DNA of 44,878 nucleotides from VRUE01 sp035707825. Its GTDB lineage: Bacteria; Actinomycetota; Thermoleophilia; Solirubrobacterales; 70-9. This document shows, piece by piece, positions 14,660 through 23,797 of the stretch; within the stretch, counting starts at the first letter, position 1; each line of letters starts with the position of its first letter. A program made the translations under genes and the position numbers. The notes beneath the pieces are model-generated. The model was not told the DNA's origin. It ran no database searches and saw nothing but the letters and a program-made list of their open reading frames with translations. The stretch is from the NCBI GenBank assembly GCA_035707825.1, contig DASSTR010000058.1, forward strand, positions 1 to 44,878, read 5' to 3'.

Positions 14660-16150
14660 GTGAAGCTCGAGCAGCTGATCGCCGGCCTGGAGGTTCAGGA
14701 AAGTCGCGGGGACCTCGGCGTCGCGGTCTCTTCGCTTGCCTACGACAGCCGCATGGCCAGCGACGGCACCCTCTTCTTCTGCGTGCCGGGCGAGCGCAGC
14801 GACGGCCACGATTTCGCCGCCCAGGCGGTGGCGGCGGGCGCCGTCGCGCTCGTGGTCGAGCGGCTGCTCGAGCTCGACGTGGCGCAGGTGCTGGTCGGGG
14901 ACGCGCGGGCGGCGATGGCGCCTGTCGCCGCGCGCTTCTGGGGCGATCCGACCACCGAGCTGCGGGTTGTGGGCGTGACGGGGACCAACGGCAAGACGAC
15001 CACCGCCTTCCTGCTGCGCGAGATCCTCGAGGCAGCGGGGATCCGCTGCGGCCTGCTTGGGACGGTGAAGCAGGTCGTCGGAGGGATCGAGGAGGAGGTG
15101 GAGCGGACCACTCCAGAGGCGATCGACCTGCAGCACTCCTTCCGGCGCATGCTGGACGGGGGGGACGGCGCCTGTGCGATGGAGGTCTCCTCGCACGCGC
15201 TCGCTCTGCACCGCGCCGACGCGGTCCATTTCGAGCTGGCGGTGTTCACCAACCTGACCCAGGACCACCTCGACTTCCACTCGGACATGGAGGACTACTT
15301 CCGCTCCAAGCGCCGCCTCTTCGAGATTGGCTCCGCGAGGCGCATCGTCAACGTCGACGACCCCTACGGGCGCCGCCTCGCCGAGGAGTTCGAGTGCCTG
15401 ACCTTCTCCGCCGAGGGCCGCGAGGCCAACGTAATAGCGAGGGGCATCGAGCTCGATGCCTCCGGCGCCAGGTTCGAAATCGTCGAGGGGATGGGTGGCG
15501 AGCGGATCTCCGCGGCCGCTCGATCGCGGCCCCCCGTCGGTGTGGTCCGCACCCACCTGCCGGGGGAGTTCAACATCGCCAATGCGCTCGGCGCCTTCGC
15601 TGCGGCGACGGCGCTCGGCGTCCCACCCGACACCGCGGCCGCCGCGCTTTCGGAGGCCGCCGCGCCCCCCGGCCGGATGGAGCCGGTCGAGGAGGGGCAG
15701 GCGTTTGCGGTGCTGGTCGACTACGCCCACACGCCGGACTCGGTCGAGAACGTCCTGCGGGCCGCCCGCCAGGTCACCGATGGCAGGGTGATCTCCGTCA
15801 TCGGCGCCGGCGGCGACCGCGATCGCGAGAAGCGGCCGAAGATGGGCCGCGCGGCTTCGCAGCTTTCGGACCTGGCGATCGTGACCTCCGACAACCCGCG
15901 TTCGGAGATGCCCGAGGCGATAGTCGAGGAGGTGCTGGCCGGGGTGGGGGACGGCGACGCGGTGGCCGTGGAGATCGATCGCCGGCGGGCGATCGCCCGC
16001 GCCCTCGGCGAGGCGCAGCCCGGGGACACGGTCGTCATCGCCGGCAAGGGGCACGAGCAGGGGCAGGAATTCGAGAACGGCCGCAAGGTGCCCTTCGACG
16101 ACCGCGAGGTCGCCCGCGAGGAGCTCCGCAAGCTGGCTGCCGCGCGATGA
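14660..16150 (+). CDS. murE: UDP-MurNAc-tripeptide synthetase MurE
   Basis: A 496-residue Mur ligase with a GTG start at 14660. It adds the third amino acid (usually meso-diaminopimelate) to UDP-MurNAc-L-Ala-D-Glu using ATP. The N-terminal UDP-MurNAc domain is followed by the ATP-binding P-loop VTGTNGKTTTAFLL, the EVSSHALAL segment that holds the carbamylated-lysine region nearby, HLPGEFNIANALGA, and the C-terminal DYAHTPDSVENVL. The DNPR signature of meso-Dap-adding MurE is visible (TSDNPRSEMPEAI), so a diaminopimelate wall is predicted. Its stop overlaps the murF start (ATGA). A large hairpin element precedes it. Confidence 0.96.
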   Translation: MKLEQLIAGLEVQESRGDLGVAVSSLAYDSRMASDGTLFFCVPGERSDGHDFAAQAVAAGAVALVVERLLELDVAQVLVGDARAAMAPVAARFWGDPTTELRVVGVTGTNGKTTTAFLLREILEAAGIRCGLLGTVKQVVGGIEEEVERTTPEAIDLQHSFRRMLDGGDGACAMEVSSHALALHRADAVHFELAVFTNLTQDHLDFHSDMEDYFRSKRRLFEIGSARRIVNVDDPYGRRLAEEFECLTFSAEGREANVIARGIELDASGARFEIVEGMGGERISAAARSRPPVGVVRTHLPGEFNIANALGAFAAATALGVPPDTAAAALSEAAAPPGRMEPVEEGQAFAVLVDYAHTPDSVENVLRAARQVTDGRVISVIGAGGDRDREKRPKMGRAASQLSDLAIVTSDNPRSEMPEAIVEEVLAGVGDGDAVAVEIDRRRAIARALGEAQPGDTVVIAGKGHEQGQEFENGRKVPFDDREVAREELRKLAAAR

Positions 16151-17565
16151 ACCTCGACGCCGGCGAGATCGCCGCGGCGATCGGGGCTGAGATCGTCGCC
16201 GAGGGGCCCGCCGGGCAGCCGCGCCGGGCGACGATCGACTCCGGCGAGACAGGCGCCGGGGACCTCTTCTTCGGCCTGCCGGGTGAGAACGTGAACGGCG
16301 GGAAGTTCGCGCCCGCGGCCATCTCGGCCGGCGCCTGGGGGGTCGTCGTTGAGCCGGGCTGGAGCGGTGAGCTCTCCGGCGCCTGGGTGTTCGCGGCGGC
16401 CTCCCCGCTGGCTGCCCTGCAGGCGCTCGCCCGCGCCTGGCGGCGGCAGCTCGGCGCTCGCGTCGTCGGCATCACCGGGTCGGTTGGGAAGACGTCGGTA
16501 AAGGACATCGCCCGCGCCCTGCTGCCGGGCCGGGTGCACGCCAACCAGGAGAACCTGAACACGGAGATCGGGCTGCCGCTGACGATTCTCGAGGCGCCGG
16601 AGGACACCGAGCTGCTCGTGCTGGAGATGGCGATGCGCGGTCCCGGCCAGATCGCCGAGCTGGCGGCGATCGCCGAGCCCGAGGTGGCCGTGATCACCAA
16701 CGTCGGGCCCGTCCACGTCGAGCTGCTCGGTTCGATCGAGGCGATAGCGGCCGCGAAGGCCGAGGTGCTGGGCGCGCTGCCGGCCGACGGGACGGCGGTG
16801 GTGCCGGTGGCAGCCGGTGAGCTCGAGCCCCACCTCTCGCAGGCGCCGCGGCTTCTCCGCTTCGGCGCCGGGGGAGACGTCGACGCCGTCGAGCAGCGGG
16901 TTCATGAGGGGGTGACGGAGGCGGTGCTGAAGACGCCGGCCGGCAGCGAACGCTTCCACTTCCCCTTCGCCGAGGCGCACAACCTCACCAACGCCCTCGC
17001 CGCCGTGGCCGCCGGCGTGGCGCTGGGGGCGCCGCCGACGGAGATGGCCGATCGGACTGCGAATATAGGTTTCTCCCGCTTCCGGGGTGAGCGCCTCGAG
17101 CTGGCCGACGGGATCGTCCTGGTGAACGACTGCTACAACGCCAATCCGGTGTCGATGCGCGCGGCGCTCGACCACCTCGCCTCACTCGAGGGGGACCGGC
17201 GGGTGGCGGTGCTGGGCGAGATGGCCGAGCTGGGCCCGGGCGCACCCGCCTATCACCGCGAAGTGGGCGAGCATGCGCGAGCCGCGGGTATCGACGTCCT
17301 GATCGGCGTCGGCGAGCCGGCGCGCGACTACGGCCCCGACGATCTGGTCGGCGCTCCCGAGGAGGCTGCCGACCTGCTTGCGGAGCAGCTCGAGTCGGGC
17401 GATCGGATCCTCGTCAAGGGCTCCCGCTCGGCCGGCCTCGAGGCCGTCGCCGAGACCCTGCAAGAGCTCCTGGGCGACGCGGAAGCGGCCCCCGGTCGCG
17501 GGAGTGGGGGTCGGTCGCAATCTGATTCTCCCGGCACCCACGGGAGCAGAGGAGGCCGCGCCTAA
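16147..17565 (+). CDS. murF: UDP-MurNAc-pentapeptide synthetase MurF
   Basis: A 472-residue Mur ligase from ATG 16147, which overlaps the murE stop by 4 bp. It joins D-Ala-D-Ala to the UDP-MurNAc tripeptide. It has the P-loop ITGSVGKTSVKDI, HANQENLNTEIGLPLT, the metal-site region LEMAMRGPGQIAEL, and the C-terminal NDCYNANPVSMRAAL followed by VLGEMAELG, the usual MurF blocks. The last roughly 20 residues are Gly/Ser-rich and unconserved. It is followed by mraY after 2 bp. Confidence 0.96.
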   Translation: MNLDAGEIAAAIGAEIVAEGPAGQPRRATIDSGETGAGDLFFGLPGENVNGGKFAPAAISAGAWGVVVEPGWSGELSGAWVFAAASPLAALQALARAWRRQLGARVVGITGSVGKTSVKDIARALLPGRVHANQENLNTEIGLPLTILEAPEDTELLVLEMAMRGPGQIAELAAIAEPEVAVITNVGPVHVELLGSIEAIAAAKAEVLGALPADGTAVVPVAAGELEPHLSQAPRLLRFGAGGDVDAVEQRVHEGVTEAVLKTPAGSERFHFPFAEAHNLTNALAAVAAGVALGAPPTEMADRTANIGFSRFRGERLELADGIVLVNDCYNANPVSMRAALDHLASLEGDRRVAVLGEMAELGPGAPAYHREVGEHARAAGIDVLIGVGEPARDYGPDDLVGAPEEAADLLAEQLESGDRILVKGSRSAGLEAVAETLQELLGDAEAAPGRGSGGRSQSDSPGTHGSRGGRA

Positions 17566-17567
17566 TC

Positions 17568-18542
17568 ATGGGTGAAGTGCTGATCGCCGCGATGGCGGCG
17601 ATGCTGATCTGCATCTTCCTCGGCCCCAAGTTCATCGAGTACCTCCGGGTCAAGGAGTTCGGGCAGCACATCCGCGAGGACGGCCCCCAGGAGCACCACG
17701 CAAAGGCGGGGACGCCGACGATGGGGGGGCTGATCATCTTCGCCTCGATCTGCGTCCCCTACCTCGTCCTCTCCGATCGCGACGCCCAGAGCATGGCGGT
17801 GTTCGGGGTGGCGCTCGGCTGCGCGGCCATCGGCTTCGCCGACGACTTCATCAAGATCGTCAAACGTCGCTCGCTCGGCCTCTCGGCGCGCTACAAGCTG
17901 CTCTTCCAGGTGGTTCTCGCCTTCGGCCTCTGGTGGGTGGCGCGTCACTCCGTCGGCCTCGAGCCGATCCTCTATTTCCGCATCGGCGACGCCAGCGTCG
18001 ACCTCGGGCCGGTCCTTTACTTCGTGCTCGTCTTCCTCGTCATCGCCGGCGCCTCCAACGGGGTCAATCTCACCGACGGCCTCGACGGCCTCGCCGCCGG
18101 CTCCTGCGCGATCGTGCTGCTCGCCTACACCGCGATCAGCTTCATCTCCAACGAGCAACAGAACCTGGCCCTGCTCTCCGCCTGCCTGGGCGCGGCCTGC
18201 ATCGGCTTCCTCTGGTTCAACTCCTTCCCGGCCTCGATCTTCATGGGGGACACCGGCTCGCTCGGGCTCGGCGGCGCGATCGGCGCCCTGGCGGTGATGA
18301 CCCAGACCGAGGTGCTGCTGATCATCATCGGCGGCATCTTCGTGATCGAGGCGCTCTCGGTGGCGGTCCAGGTCTTCGCCTTCAAGGCCTTTCGGCGCCG
18401 CGTGCTGCTGATGGCGCCGCTGCACCACCATTTCGAGATGATGGCTTGGTCGGAGACAAAGATCATGATCCGCTTCCTGATCATCGCCGCCGCCTGCTCC
18501 GGCATCGGCTTCACGCTCTACCAGCAGAGCATCGGGCGCTGA
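17568..18542 (+). CDS. mraY: Phospho-MurNAc-pentapeptide transferase MraY (lipid I synthase)
   Basis: A 324-residue polytopic membrane enzyme with about ten helices. It transfers phospho-MurNAc-pentapeptide to undecaprenyl phosphate on the inner face of the membrane, making lipid I. Diagnostic motifs are KAGTPTMGG near the N-terminus, the Asp pair in GFADDFIK, NLTDGLDGLA with its catalytic Asp region, FMGDTGSLGLGG, and the HHHFE block at the C-terminal end (APLHHHFEMM). The ATG at 17568 lies 13 nt after GGAGG. The length is somewhat shorter than the 360 residues of E. coli, as is normal outside proteobacteria. Confidence 0.96.
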   Translation: MGEVLIAAMAAMLICIFLGPKFIEYLRVKEFGQHIREDGPQEHHAKAGTPTMGGLIIFASICVPYLVLSDRDAQSMAVFGVALGCAAIGFADDFIKIVKRRSLGLSARYKLLFQVVLAFGLWWVARHSVGLEPILYFRIGDASVDLGPVLYFVLVFLVIAGASNGVNLTDGLDGLAAGSCAIVLLAYTAISFISNEQQNLALLSACLGAACIGFLWFNSFPASIFMGDTGSLGLGGAIGALAVMTQTEVLLIIIGGIFVIEALSVAVQVFAFKAFRRRVLLMAPLHHHFEMMAWSETKIMIRFLIIAAACSGIGFTLYQQSIGR

Positions 18543-18612
18543 GCCCGGATTTAGCCGCTTCGGCAGTCTCTCGTCTACAGGTTCGCGCCGCTTGGGGGCG
18601 AAGAAGGTTCGG

Positions 18613-19980
18613 ATGAGTGCGCTGCCGCCGAAGAAGGTTCGTCCCGCGCTGCCGGCAGGTCCGTTTCTGGTCGTCGGGCTGGCCAGGTCCGGCCAGGCCG
18701 TCGCCCGGCTGCTGGCCGCGCGCGGGGAGGAGGTGCGGGCGGTCGATTCAGGGCATCCAGAGGGCGCGGCAGGGCTTGAGGGGGTCGGCGTCGAAGTCCT
18801 CCTGGATACGGATGGAGTGGCCCAACTGGATGGAGCGCGGACCGTCGTCAAGAGCCCCGGCGTGGCGCGGGAGGCGCCGGTGATCGCGGCCGCTCTGGAG
18901 CGGGGGGTCGAGGTGATCGGCGAGCTGGAGCTTGCATGGCGCGCGATCCCCAACCGCTTCGTCGCCGTGACGGGAACCAACGGCAAGACGACGACGGTCG
19001 AGCTTCTCGGCCACCTGTACAGGGCCGCCGCCGAGCCGGTCGCCGTGGCGGGCAACGTCGGCACGCCGCTCTCCTCGCTGGCCGGTGAGATCGATCCCGG
19101 CGCCACCGTGGTCTGCGAGGCCTCCAGCTTCCAGCTCGAGGACACCACCGCCTTCGCTCCGGAGTGCGCCGTCTTCCTCAACCTCGCCCCCGACCACCTC
19201 GATCGCCATCGCGATCTCGGCTCCTACCTGGAGGCGAAGCTGCACGTCTTCGCCAACCAGGGCAACGACGACGTCGCCGTCTACAACGCCGACGAGCCGG
19301 CGCTCTCGGGCGTCGACCTGGGCGGCTGCGCGCGGCGGGTCTCCTTCTGCCACGGCGCCGGCCCGGACTGCGAGGTCTCCCTCGCCGGGGGGACGATCTT
19401 CTACGACGGCGAGCCCCTGCTGCCGGTGGCCGAGCTCGGCCTCTTCGGCGACCACAACGTCGCCAACGCGATGGCCGCCGCGGCGGCGGCGCTCTCGATG
19501 GGCCTCGACCGCGACGCGGTTCGCGAGGGTCTGCGCGGCTTTGCCGGGGTCCCCCACCGCCTAGAGCGCGTCGCCGAGGTCGGCGGCGTCACCTTCGTCA
19601 ACGACTCGAAGGCCACCAACGTCGCCTCGGCGACGGTCGGCCTGCGCGCTTTCGAGGGTGGAGTCCACGCGATCCTGGGGGGCAGTGAGAAGGACGAGCC
19701 CTTTGCCTCTCTCGCCGACCCGATCCGGGAGACATGCAGGGCCTGCTATCTGATCGGCGCCTCCGCGGACAGGCTCGCCACCGAGTTGTCGGGCGTCGTC
19801 GAGGCGGGTGTCGAGATGCACCGCTGCACCGGCCTGGAGGACGCCGTCCACCGCGCAGCGGCCGCCGCGCGGCCGGGAGAGGTGGTCCTGCTCTCGCCTG
19901 CCTGCGCCAGCTTCGACGCCTTCGAGAACTTTGAACGGCGCGGCGAGCGCTTCCGCGAGATCGTCGAGGCCTTGCGGTGA
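18613..19980 (+). CDS. murD: UDP-MurNAc-L-alanine:D-glutamate ligase MurD
   Basis: About 455 residues from ATG 18613. It adds D-glutamate to UDP-MurNAc-L-Ala. The Rossmann-like N-terminal domain (VVGLARSGQAVARLL) is followed by the P-loop VTGTNGKTTTVELL, a segment with CEASSFQLED, NLAPDHLDRH, and the C-terminal NDSKATNVASATVGL and LLSPACASFDAFENFERRG, all typical of MurD. I prefer ATG 18613, preceded by AAGAAGG, over an upstream in-frame TTG at 18592. The 12-bp word GAAGAAGGTTCG occurs both over this ribosome site (18600) and 30 bp later inside the gene (18630), so the start region carries a small duplication. Confidence 0.95.
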   Translation: MSALPPKKVRPALPAGPFLVVGLARSGQAVARLLAARGEEVRAVDSGHPEGAAGLEGVGVEVLLDTDGVAQLDGARTVVKSPGVAREAPVIAAALERGVEVIGELELAWRAIPNRFVAVTGTNGKTTTVELLGHLYRAAAEPVAVAGNVGTPLSSLAGEIDPGATVVCEASSFQLEDTTAFAPECAVFLNLAPDHLDRHRDLGSYLEAKLHVFANQGNDDVAVYNADEPALSGVDLGGCARRVSFCHGAGPDCEVSLAGGTIFYDGEPLLPVAELGLFGDHNVANAMAAAAAALSMGLDRDAVREGLRGFAGVPHRLERVAEVGGVTFVNDSKATNVASATVGLRAFEGGVHAILGGSEKDEPFASLADPIRETCRACYLIGASADRLATELSGVVEAGVEMHRCTGLEDAVHRAAAAARPGEVVLLSPACASFDAFENFERRGERFREIVEALR

Positions 19981-20005
19981 GCGCCAGGCCGGGCCGGGGG
20001 CGGAG

Positions 20006-21361
20006 ATGAGCGCGCGCGCGGCCACCATCGGCCGCTCCCGCCGGCCCAGCGCCGCGGCGAAGAAGAAAAAGCGCTCGGCGGCGCTGCCGCTCGAATACAA
20101 CCTGATGCTGACGGCGACGCTCTGCCTGCTTGCGCTCGGCGCCGTGATGGTCTTCTCGGCCAGCTCGACGACGCGCGTGCTGAGCAACGGCGGCCTCTCC
20201 GACAGCGCCTTCTACTTGAAGCGCACGCTGATGTTCGGCGCTGTCGGCCTGCTGGTCATGCACCTGACCTCTCGCCAGGGCCTCGGCTTCGTGCGCCGCA
20301 TGACTCCGGCGTTCCTCGCCGTCTCCTTCTTCCTCCTCGCCGCCGTGCTGGTGATGGGCACGACCGTCAACGGATCGACGCGGTGGATCGGCTCGGGCTT
20401 CCTGCAGATCCAGCCTTCCGAGCTGGCCAAGGTCGCGCTCGTCCTCTACGGGGCCGACCTGCTCGCCGGCAAGCCGAAACGCGCCCGCTCGCTGGAGGGG
20501 TTGATGCCCTTCCTCCTCGTCGTCGGGATGGCGGCGATGCTGGTCGTGCTCGAGCCCGACCTCGGCACGGCGCTGGTCATCGCCTTCGCGTCCAGCGCGA
20601 CGCTGGTCGCCGCCGGCGCCCGTATGCGAGACCTGGCTCTGATCGCCCTCGTGCTCGGCTTCCTCGCCCTGCTGCTGACGCTGGTCGAGCCGTACCGGAT
20701 GGCGCGCCTGACCGGATTCCTCAACCCGGGATCCGATGCCGCCGGCGCCGGCTTCCAGGCCGCGCAGGCGAAGATCGCCCTCGGCTCCGGCGGGATCTTC
20801 GGGGTCGGCATCGGCGACGGGGTCCAGAAGGCCTTCTACCTGCCCGAGGCCCATACCGACATGATCTCGGCGGTGATCGGAGAGGAGCTGGGACTGGTCG
20901 GGATCGTCAGCGTCGTCGGGCTCTTCGCGGTCTTCGGATACGCCGGCCTGCAGGCGGCGAAAAAAGCGCGCGACAACTACGGCAAGCTGCTCGCGGCGGG
21001 CCTCACCTCACTGATCCTGGTGCAGGCGACGATCAACCTCTTCGCGGTGATGGGCATGGCGCCCCTCACCGGTGTGCCGCTGCCTTTCGTCTCCTACGGG
21101 AACAGCAGCCTGCTCGCCACCCTGTTCGCCGTCGGTCTGATCCTCAACGTCGCCAGCGGTGGGACCGCCTCCGTTGGCAGACTGCGGGTGGTCCAAGGCG
21201 GCAAGGCACGCCAGGGTGGAAGCGCAAAGGCACGCGCGAGCGCGCGGTCGGGAAGGAGTCGAGCGAGCGGTGCCAGGAGTCGTAAGAGTGGTGGTGGCGG
21301 CGGGAGGAACAGCCGGCCACGTCGTGCCGGCCATGGCCGTGGCCGCCGAGCTTCGGGCTAG
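20006..21361 (+). CDS. ftsW: FtsW septal peptidoglycan polymerase (SEDS family)
   Basis: A 451-residue SEDS protein from ATG 20006. A basic N-terminal tail (RRPSAAAKKKKRSAA) precedes about ten membrane helices. SEDS landmarks include NGSTRWIGSGFLQIQPSELA, the EPDLGTALVI block, a PEAHTDMISAVIGEELG-like periplasmic segment, and the last-helix area MAPLTGVPLPFVSYGNSSLL. FtsW polymerises lipid II into glycan at the septum with FtsI. The last 55 residues are a very basic Ser/Gly/Arg-rich tail. The 3' end overlaps murG by 92 bp, and the tail is coded in the overlap. Confidence 0.95.
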   Translation: MSARAATIGRSRRPSAAAKKKKRSAALPLEYNLMLTATLCLLALGAVMVFSASSTTRVLSNGGLSDSAFYLKRTLMFGAVGLLVMHLTSRQGLGFVRRMTPAFLAVSFFLLAAVLVMGTTVNGSTRWIGSGFLQIQPSELAKVALVLYGADLLAGKPKRARSLEGLMPFLLVVGMAAMLVVLEPDLGTALVIAFASSATLVAAGARMRDLALIALVLGFLALLLTLVEPYRMARLTGFLNPGSDAAGAGFQAAQAKIALGSGGIFGVGIGDGVQKAFYLPEAHTDMISAVIGEELGLVGIVSVVGLFAVFGYAGLQAAKKARDNYGKLLAAGLTSLILVQATINLFAVMGMAPLTGVPLPFVSYGNSSLLATLFAVGLILNVASGGTASVGRLRVVQGGKARQGGSAKARASARSGRSRASGARSRKSGGGGGRNSRPRRAGHGRGRRASG

Positions 21362-22361
21362 CGGCGCCGAGGTCTCGTTCCTCGGGACGCGGGAGCGGAT
21401 CGAGGCCGAGCTGGTTCCGGCCGCCGGCTACGAGATCGATTTCCTCAGGGTGCGCGGCATCGATCGCCGCAATCCCCTGCGTGCCGCCGCGGCCGCCGTG
21501 GAGGCGGTCGCTGCCGTCGGCGCGGCCCGGCGCGCGATCCGCCGCCGTGGCGCCGGCGTAGTGATGGGCGGCGGCGGGTTCGTCGCCGGCCCGGCCGGTC
21601 TGGGGGCGAGCCTCAGCCGCACTCCGCTGGTCCTCACCGAGGCCGACAGCCACCTTGGCCTCGCCAACCGGCTGCTCGCCGGCCGCGCACGGCGGGTCTG
21701 CCTGGCGTTCCCGATCGCCGGCCGCGAGGGCGAGCGCTATCTCGTCACCGGGCGGCCGGTTCCCGAGGCGGTGCTGCGCGCCGATCGGGGTGCGGCTCGC
21801 GAGCGCTTCGGCGTCGAGCCGCAGGCTCGCTGCCTGCTGGTGATGGGCGGCAGCCAGGGGGCCCGCTCGATCAACGAGTGCGCAATCGAGGCGTTCGCCG
21901 AGCGCGATGGCCGGGATTACCACGTGGTCCACCTCGCTGGCCGCCGCGACTTCGCCGAGCTGCGCGAGCGGCTCGAGGGCGCGCCTCACGGCGAGCGCTA
22001 CACCCTGCTCGACTATGAGCCCGATCTCGGCGACTGCCTCGCCGCCTGCGATCTCGTCCTGGGACGCTCCGGCGGCTCGATCTTCGAGGTCACCGCGGTG
22101 GGGAGGCCGGCGATCCTGGTTCCCTATCCACACGCCACCGCCGATCATCAGAGCTCCAACGCGGCCTGGATGGCGGATGCCGGAGCGGCCGAGGTGATCG
22201 CCGACGCCGAGCTCTCCGGCCGGCGGCTTGCCGCCGAGGTGGCGGGGCTGCTCGGCGACGAATCGCGCCTGGCCGCGATGAGCGACGCCTCGGCGAGGCT
22301 GGCGAGGCCCGACGCGGCGCGGCGCATCGCCGACGAGGTGCTGGCGGCGGCGGGACGATGA
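21270..22361 (+). CDS. murG: UDP-GlcNAc transferase MurG (lipid II synthase)
   Basis: A GT-B glycosyltransferase of about 363 residues. It adds GlcNAc to lipid I at the cytoplasmic membrane face. N-terminal VVVAAGGTAGHVVPAMAVA matches the G-loop GGTGGH (here GGTAGH). Other markers are VVMGGGGFVAGPAGLGA, the C-domain G-loop VMGGSQGARSIN, and the donor-binding RSGGSIFEVTAVGRPAILVP block. GTG 21270 follows GGAAGGAG by 11 nt; GTG 21288, 8 nt after AGGAG, is an equally plausible start. Both overlap ftsW, by 92 or 74 bp. The stop overlaps murC (ATGA). Confidence 0.95.
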   Translation: MPGVVRVVVAAGGTAGHVVPAMAVAAELRASGAEVSFLGTRERIEAELVPAAGYEIDFLRVRGIDRRNPLRAAAAAVEAVAAVGAARRAIRRRGAGVVMGGGGFVAGPAGLGASLSRTPLVLTEADSHLGLANRLLAGRARRVCLAFPIAGREGERYLVTGRPVPEAVLRADRGAARERFGVEPQARCLLVMGGSQGARSINECAIEAFAERDGRDYHVVHLAGRRDFAELRERLEGAPHGERYTLLDYEPDLGDCLAACDLVLGRSGGSIFEVTAVGRPAILVPYPHATADHQSSNAAWMADAGAAEVIADAELSGRRLAAEVAGLLGDESRLAAMSDASARLARPDAARRIADEVLAAAGR

Positions 22362-23797
22362 GCGATCCGGCCGCGAAGCGCGACTGGGCCTCCCTGCGCC
22401 TGCACTTCATCGGCATCGGCGGCGCCGGGATGAGCGGGCTGGCCCTGGTCTGCAAGCAGCTCGGGGCCTCGGTGGGCGGAAGCGATCGGGCCGACTCCTC
22501 TTATATGCGCCGCCTCCGGGAGGCGGGGCTCGAGCCGGCCACCGGTCACGATGCCGCCAATCTCCCCGAGGACGCCGTGGTCGTCGTCTCGACCGCGATC
22601 GACGACGAGAACCCCGAGCTTGCGCTGGCGCGCGAGCGCGGCCAGGAGGTGGTTCGCCGCGGCGAGCTGCTGGCGCAGCTATGCGCGGAGAAGCGGCTGA
22701 TCGCTGTGGCCGGCACCCACGGGAAGACGACGACCACCGCGATGCTCGTCTGGGCCCTGCGGAAAATTGGAGCCGACCCGGCCTTCTTCGTCGGCGGCGA
22801 GGTGCCGGGCCTTGGCGACGGCGGTGAGCCGACCAACGCGGCTTGGGGCGAGGGGGAGTGGGCGATCGCCGAGGCGGACGAGAGCGACGCCAGCTTCCTG
22901 GCCCTGCGCCCGGAGGTGGCGGCGATCACCAACATCGAGATGGACCACCATTCGCGCTGGGGATCGGTGGGTGAGCTGAGAGAGGCCTTTCGCGACTTCG
23001 CCGCGCCGGCGAGAGGCCTGGCCCTGCCGGCGCCGGGGGCCCTGCCCGGCGCCCCTCGGGAGCCCGGGCACGGAGCGCCGGGGTCCACGGGCGGCGAGCG
23101 CCCCACCGACTCCCTCCACTGCGAGGCAGAGGGAGAAAAGGAGGTCGTCGGCTTCGATGCCGAGCGGCCGGGCCCGCCGCGTTTGAGCCTGCGGGTCTGG
23201 GGGCGCCACAACCTCTTCAATGCGCGGGCGGCGCTGGCGGCGGTCGAGCTTGCCGGGATGGACGTCGCCGCGGCGGCCGAGGCACTGGAGGACTTCCCCG
23301 GCGTCGGGCGGCGGCTCGAGTACAAGGGCCGCTGCGCGGGAGCGGACATATATGACGACTACGCTCATCACCCCACCGAGGTCCGAGCGGCCCTGGAAGC
23401 GCTTCGCGGGCGCGACTTCGCGCGCTTGGTGGTGGTCTTCCAGCCGCATCTCTACTCGCGCACGAAAGCGCTGGCGGAGGAATTCGGAGCGGCGCTGGCC
23501 CTGGCCGACGAAGCCGTCGTCCTCGACGTCTACGCGGCTCGCGAGGACCCGGTTGGTGAGCTGGCCGGCGTGAGCGGCAAGCTGGTGGCCGATGCGGCAA
23601 GCGAGCACATGGGGGGCCGCCCCGTCTGCTGGACGCCGCGCTTCGAGGAAGCGCTGGGCGCCGTGCGGCGCAGGCTCTCGCCCGGCGAGGCCCTGGTCAC
23701 GATCGGCGCCGGCGACGTCTTCAGGCTCGCCGAGGCGCTGGTGGAGGAGACCGCGAGCTCGGACGAGGACAAGCCGCCGGAGGACGACGCGCGATGA
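22358..23797 (+). CDS. murC: UDP-MurNAc:L-alanine ligase MurC
   Basis: A 479-residue Mur ligase starting within the murG stop (ATGA). It adds L-alanine to UDP-MurNAc. The N-terminal HFIGIGGAGMSGLALV is the UDP-binding glycine loop. The P-loop is VAGTHGKTTTTAML, followed by EADESDASFL, NIEMDHH, GRHNLFNARAALAA and the C-terminal DIYDDYAHHPTEVRAAL and FQPHLYSRTK. Between NIEMDHH and the GRHN motif the usual central-domain strands are replaced by a Gly/Pro-rich low-complexity stretch (about residues 220-260), so the domain is shortened. Catalytic motifs are intact. Confidence 0.94.
   Translation: MSDPAAKRDWASLRLHFIGIGGAGMSGLALVCKQLGASVGGSDRADSSYMRRLREAGLEPATGHDAANLPEDAVVVVSTAIDDENPELALARERGQEVVRRGELLAQLCAEKRLIAVAGTHGKTTTTAMLVWALRKIGADPAFFVGGEVPGLGDGGEPTNAAWGEGEWAIAEADESDASFLALRPEVAAITNIEMDHHSRWGSVGELREAFRDFAAPARGLALPAPGALPGAPREPGHGAPGSTGGERPTDSLHCEAEGEKEVVGFDAERPGPPRLSLRVWGRHNLFNARAALAAVELAGMDVAAAAEALEDFPGVGRRLEYKGRCAGADIYDDYAHHPTEVRAALEALRGRDFARLVVVFQPHLYSRTKALAEEFGAALALADEAVVLDVYAAREDPVGELAGVSGKLVADAASEHMGGRPVCWTPRFEEALGAVRRRLSPGEALVTIGAGDVFRLAEALVEETASSDEDKPPEDDAR

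Noticed and set aside
18592..18612. TTG 18592 as the murD start
   Set aside because: It is in frame but lacks a ribosome site, while ATG 18613 has AAGAAGG just upstream.
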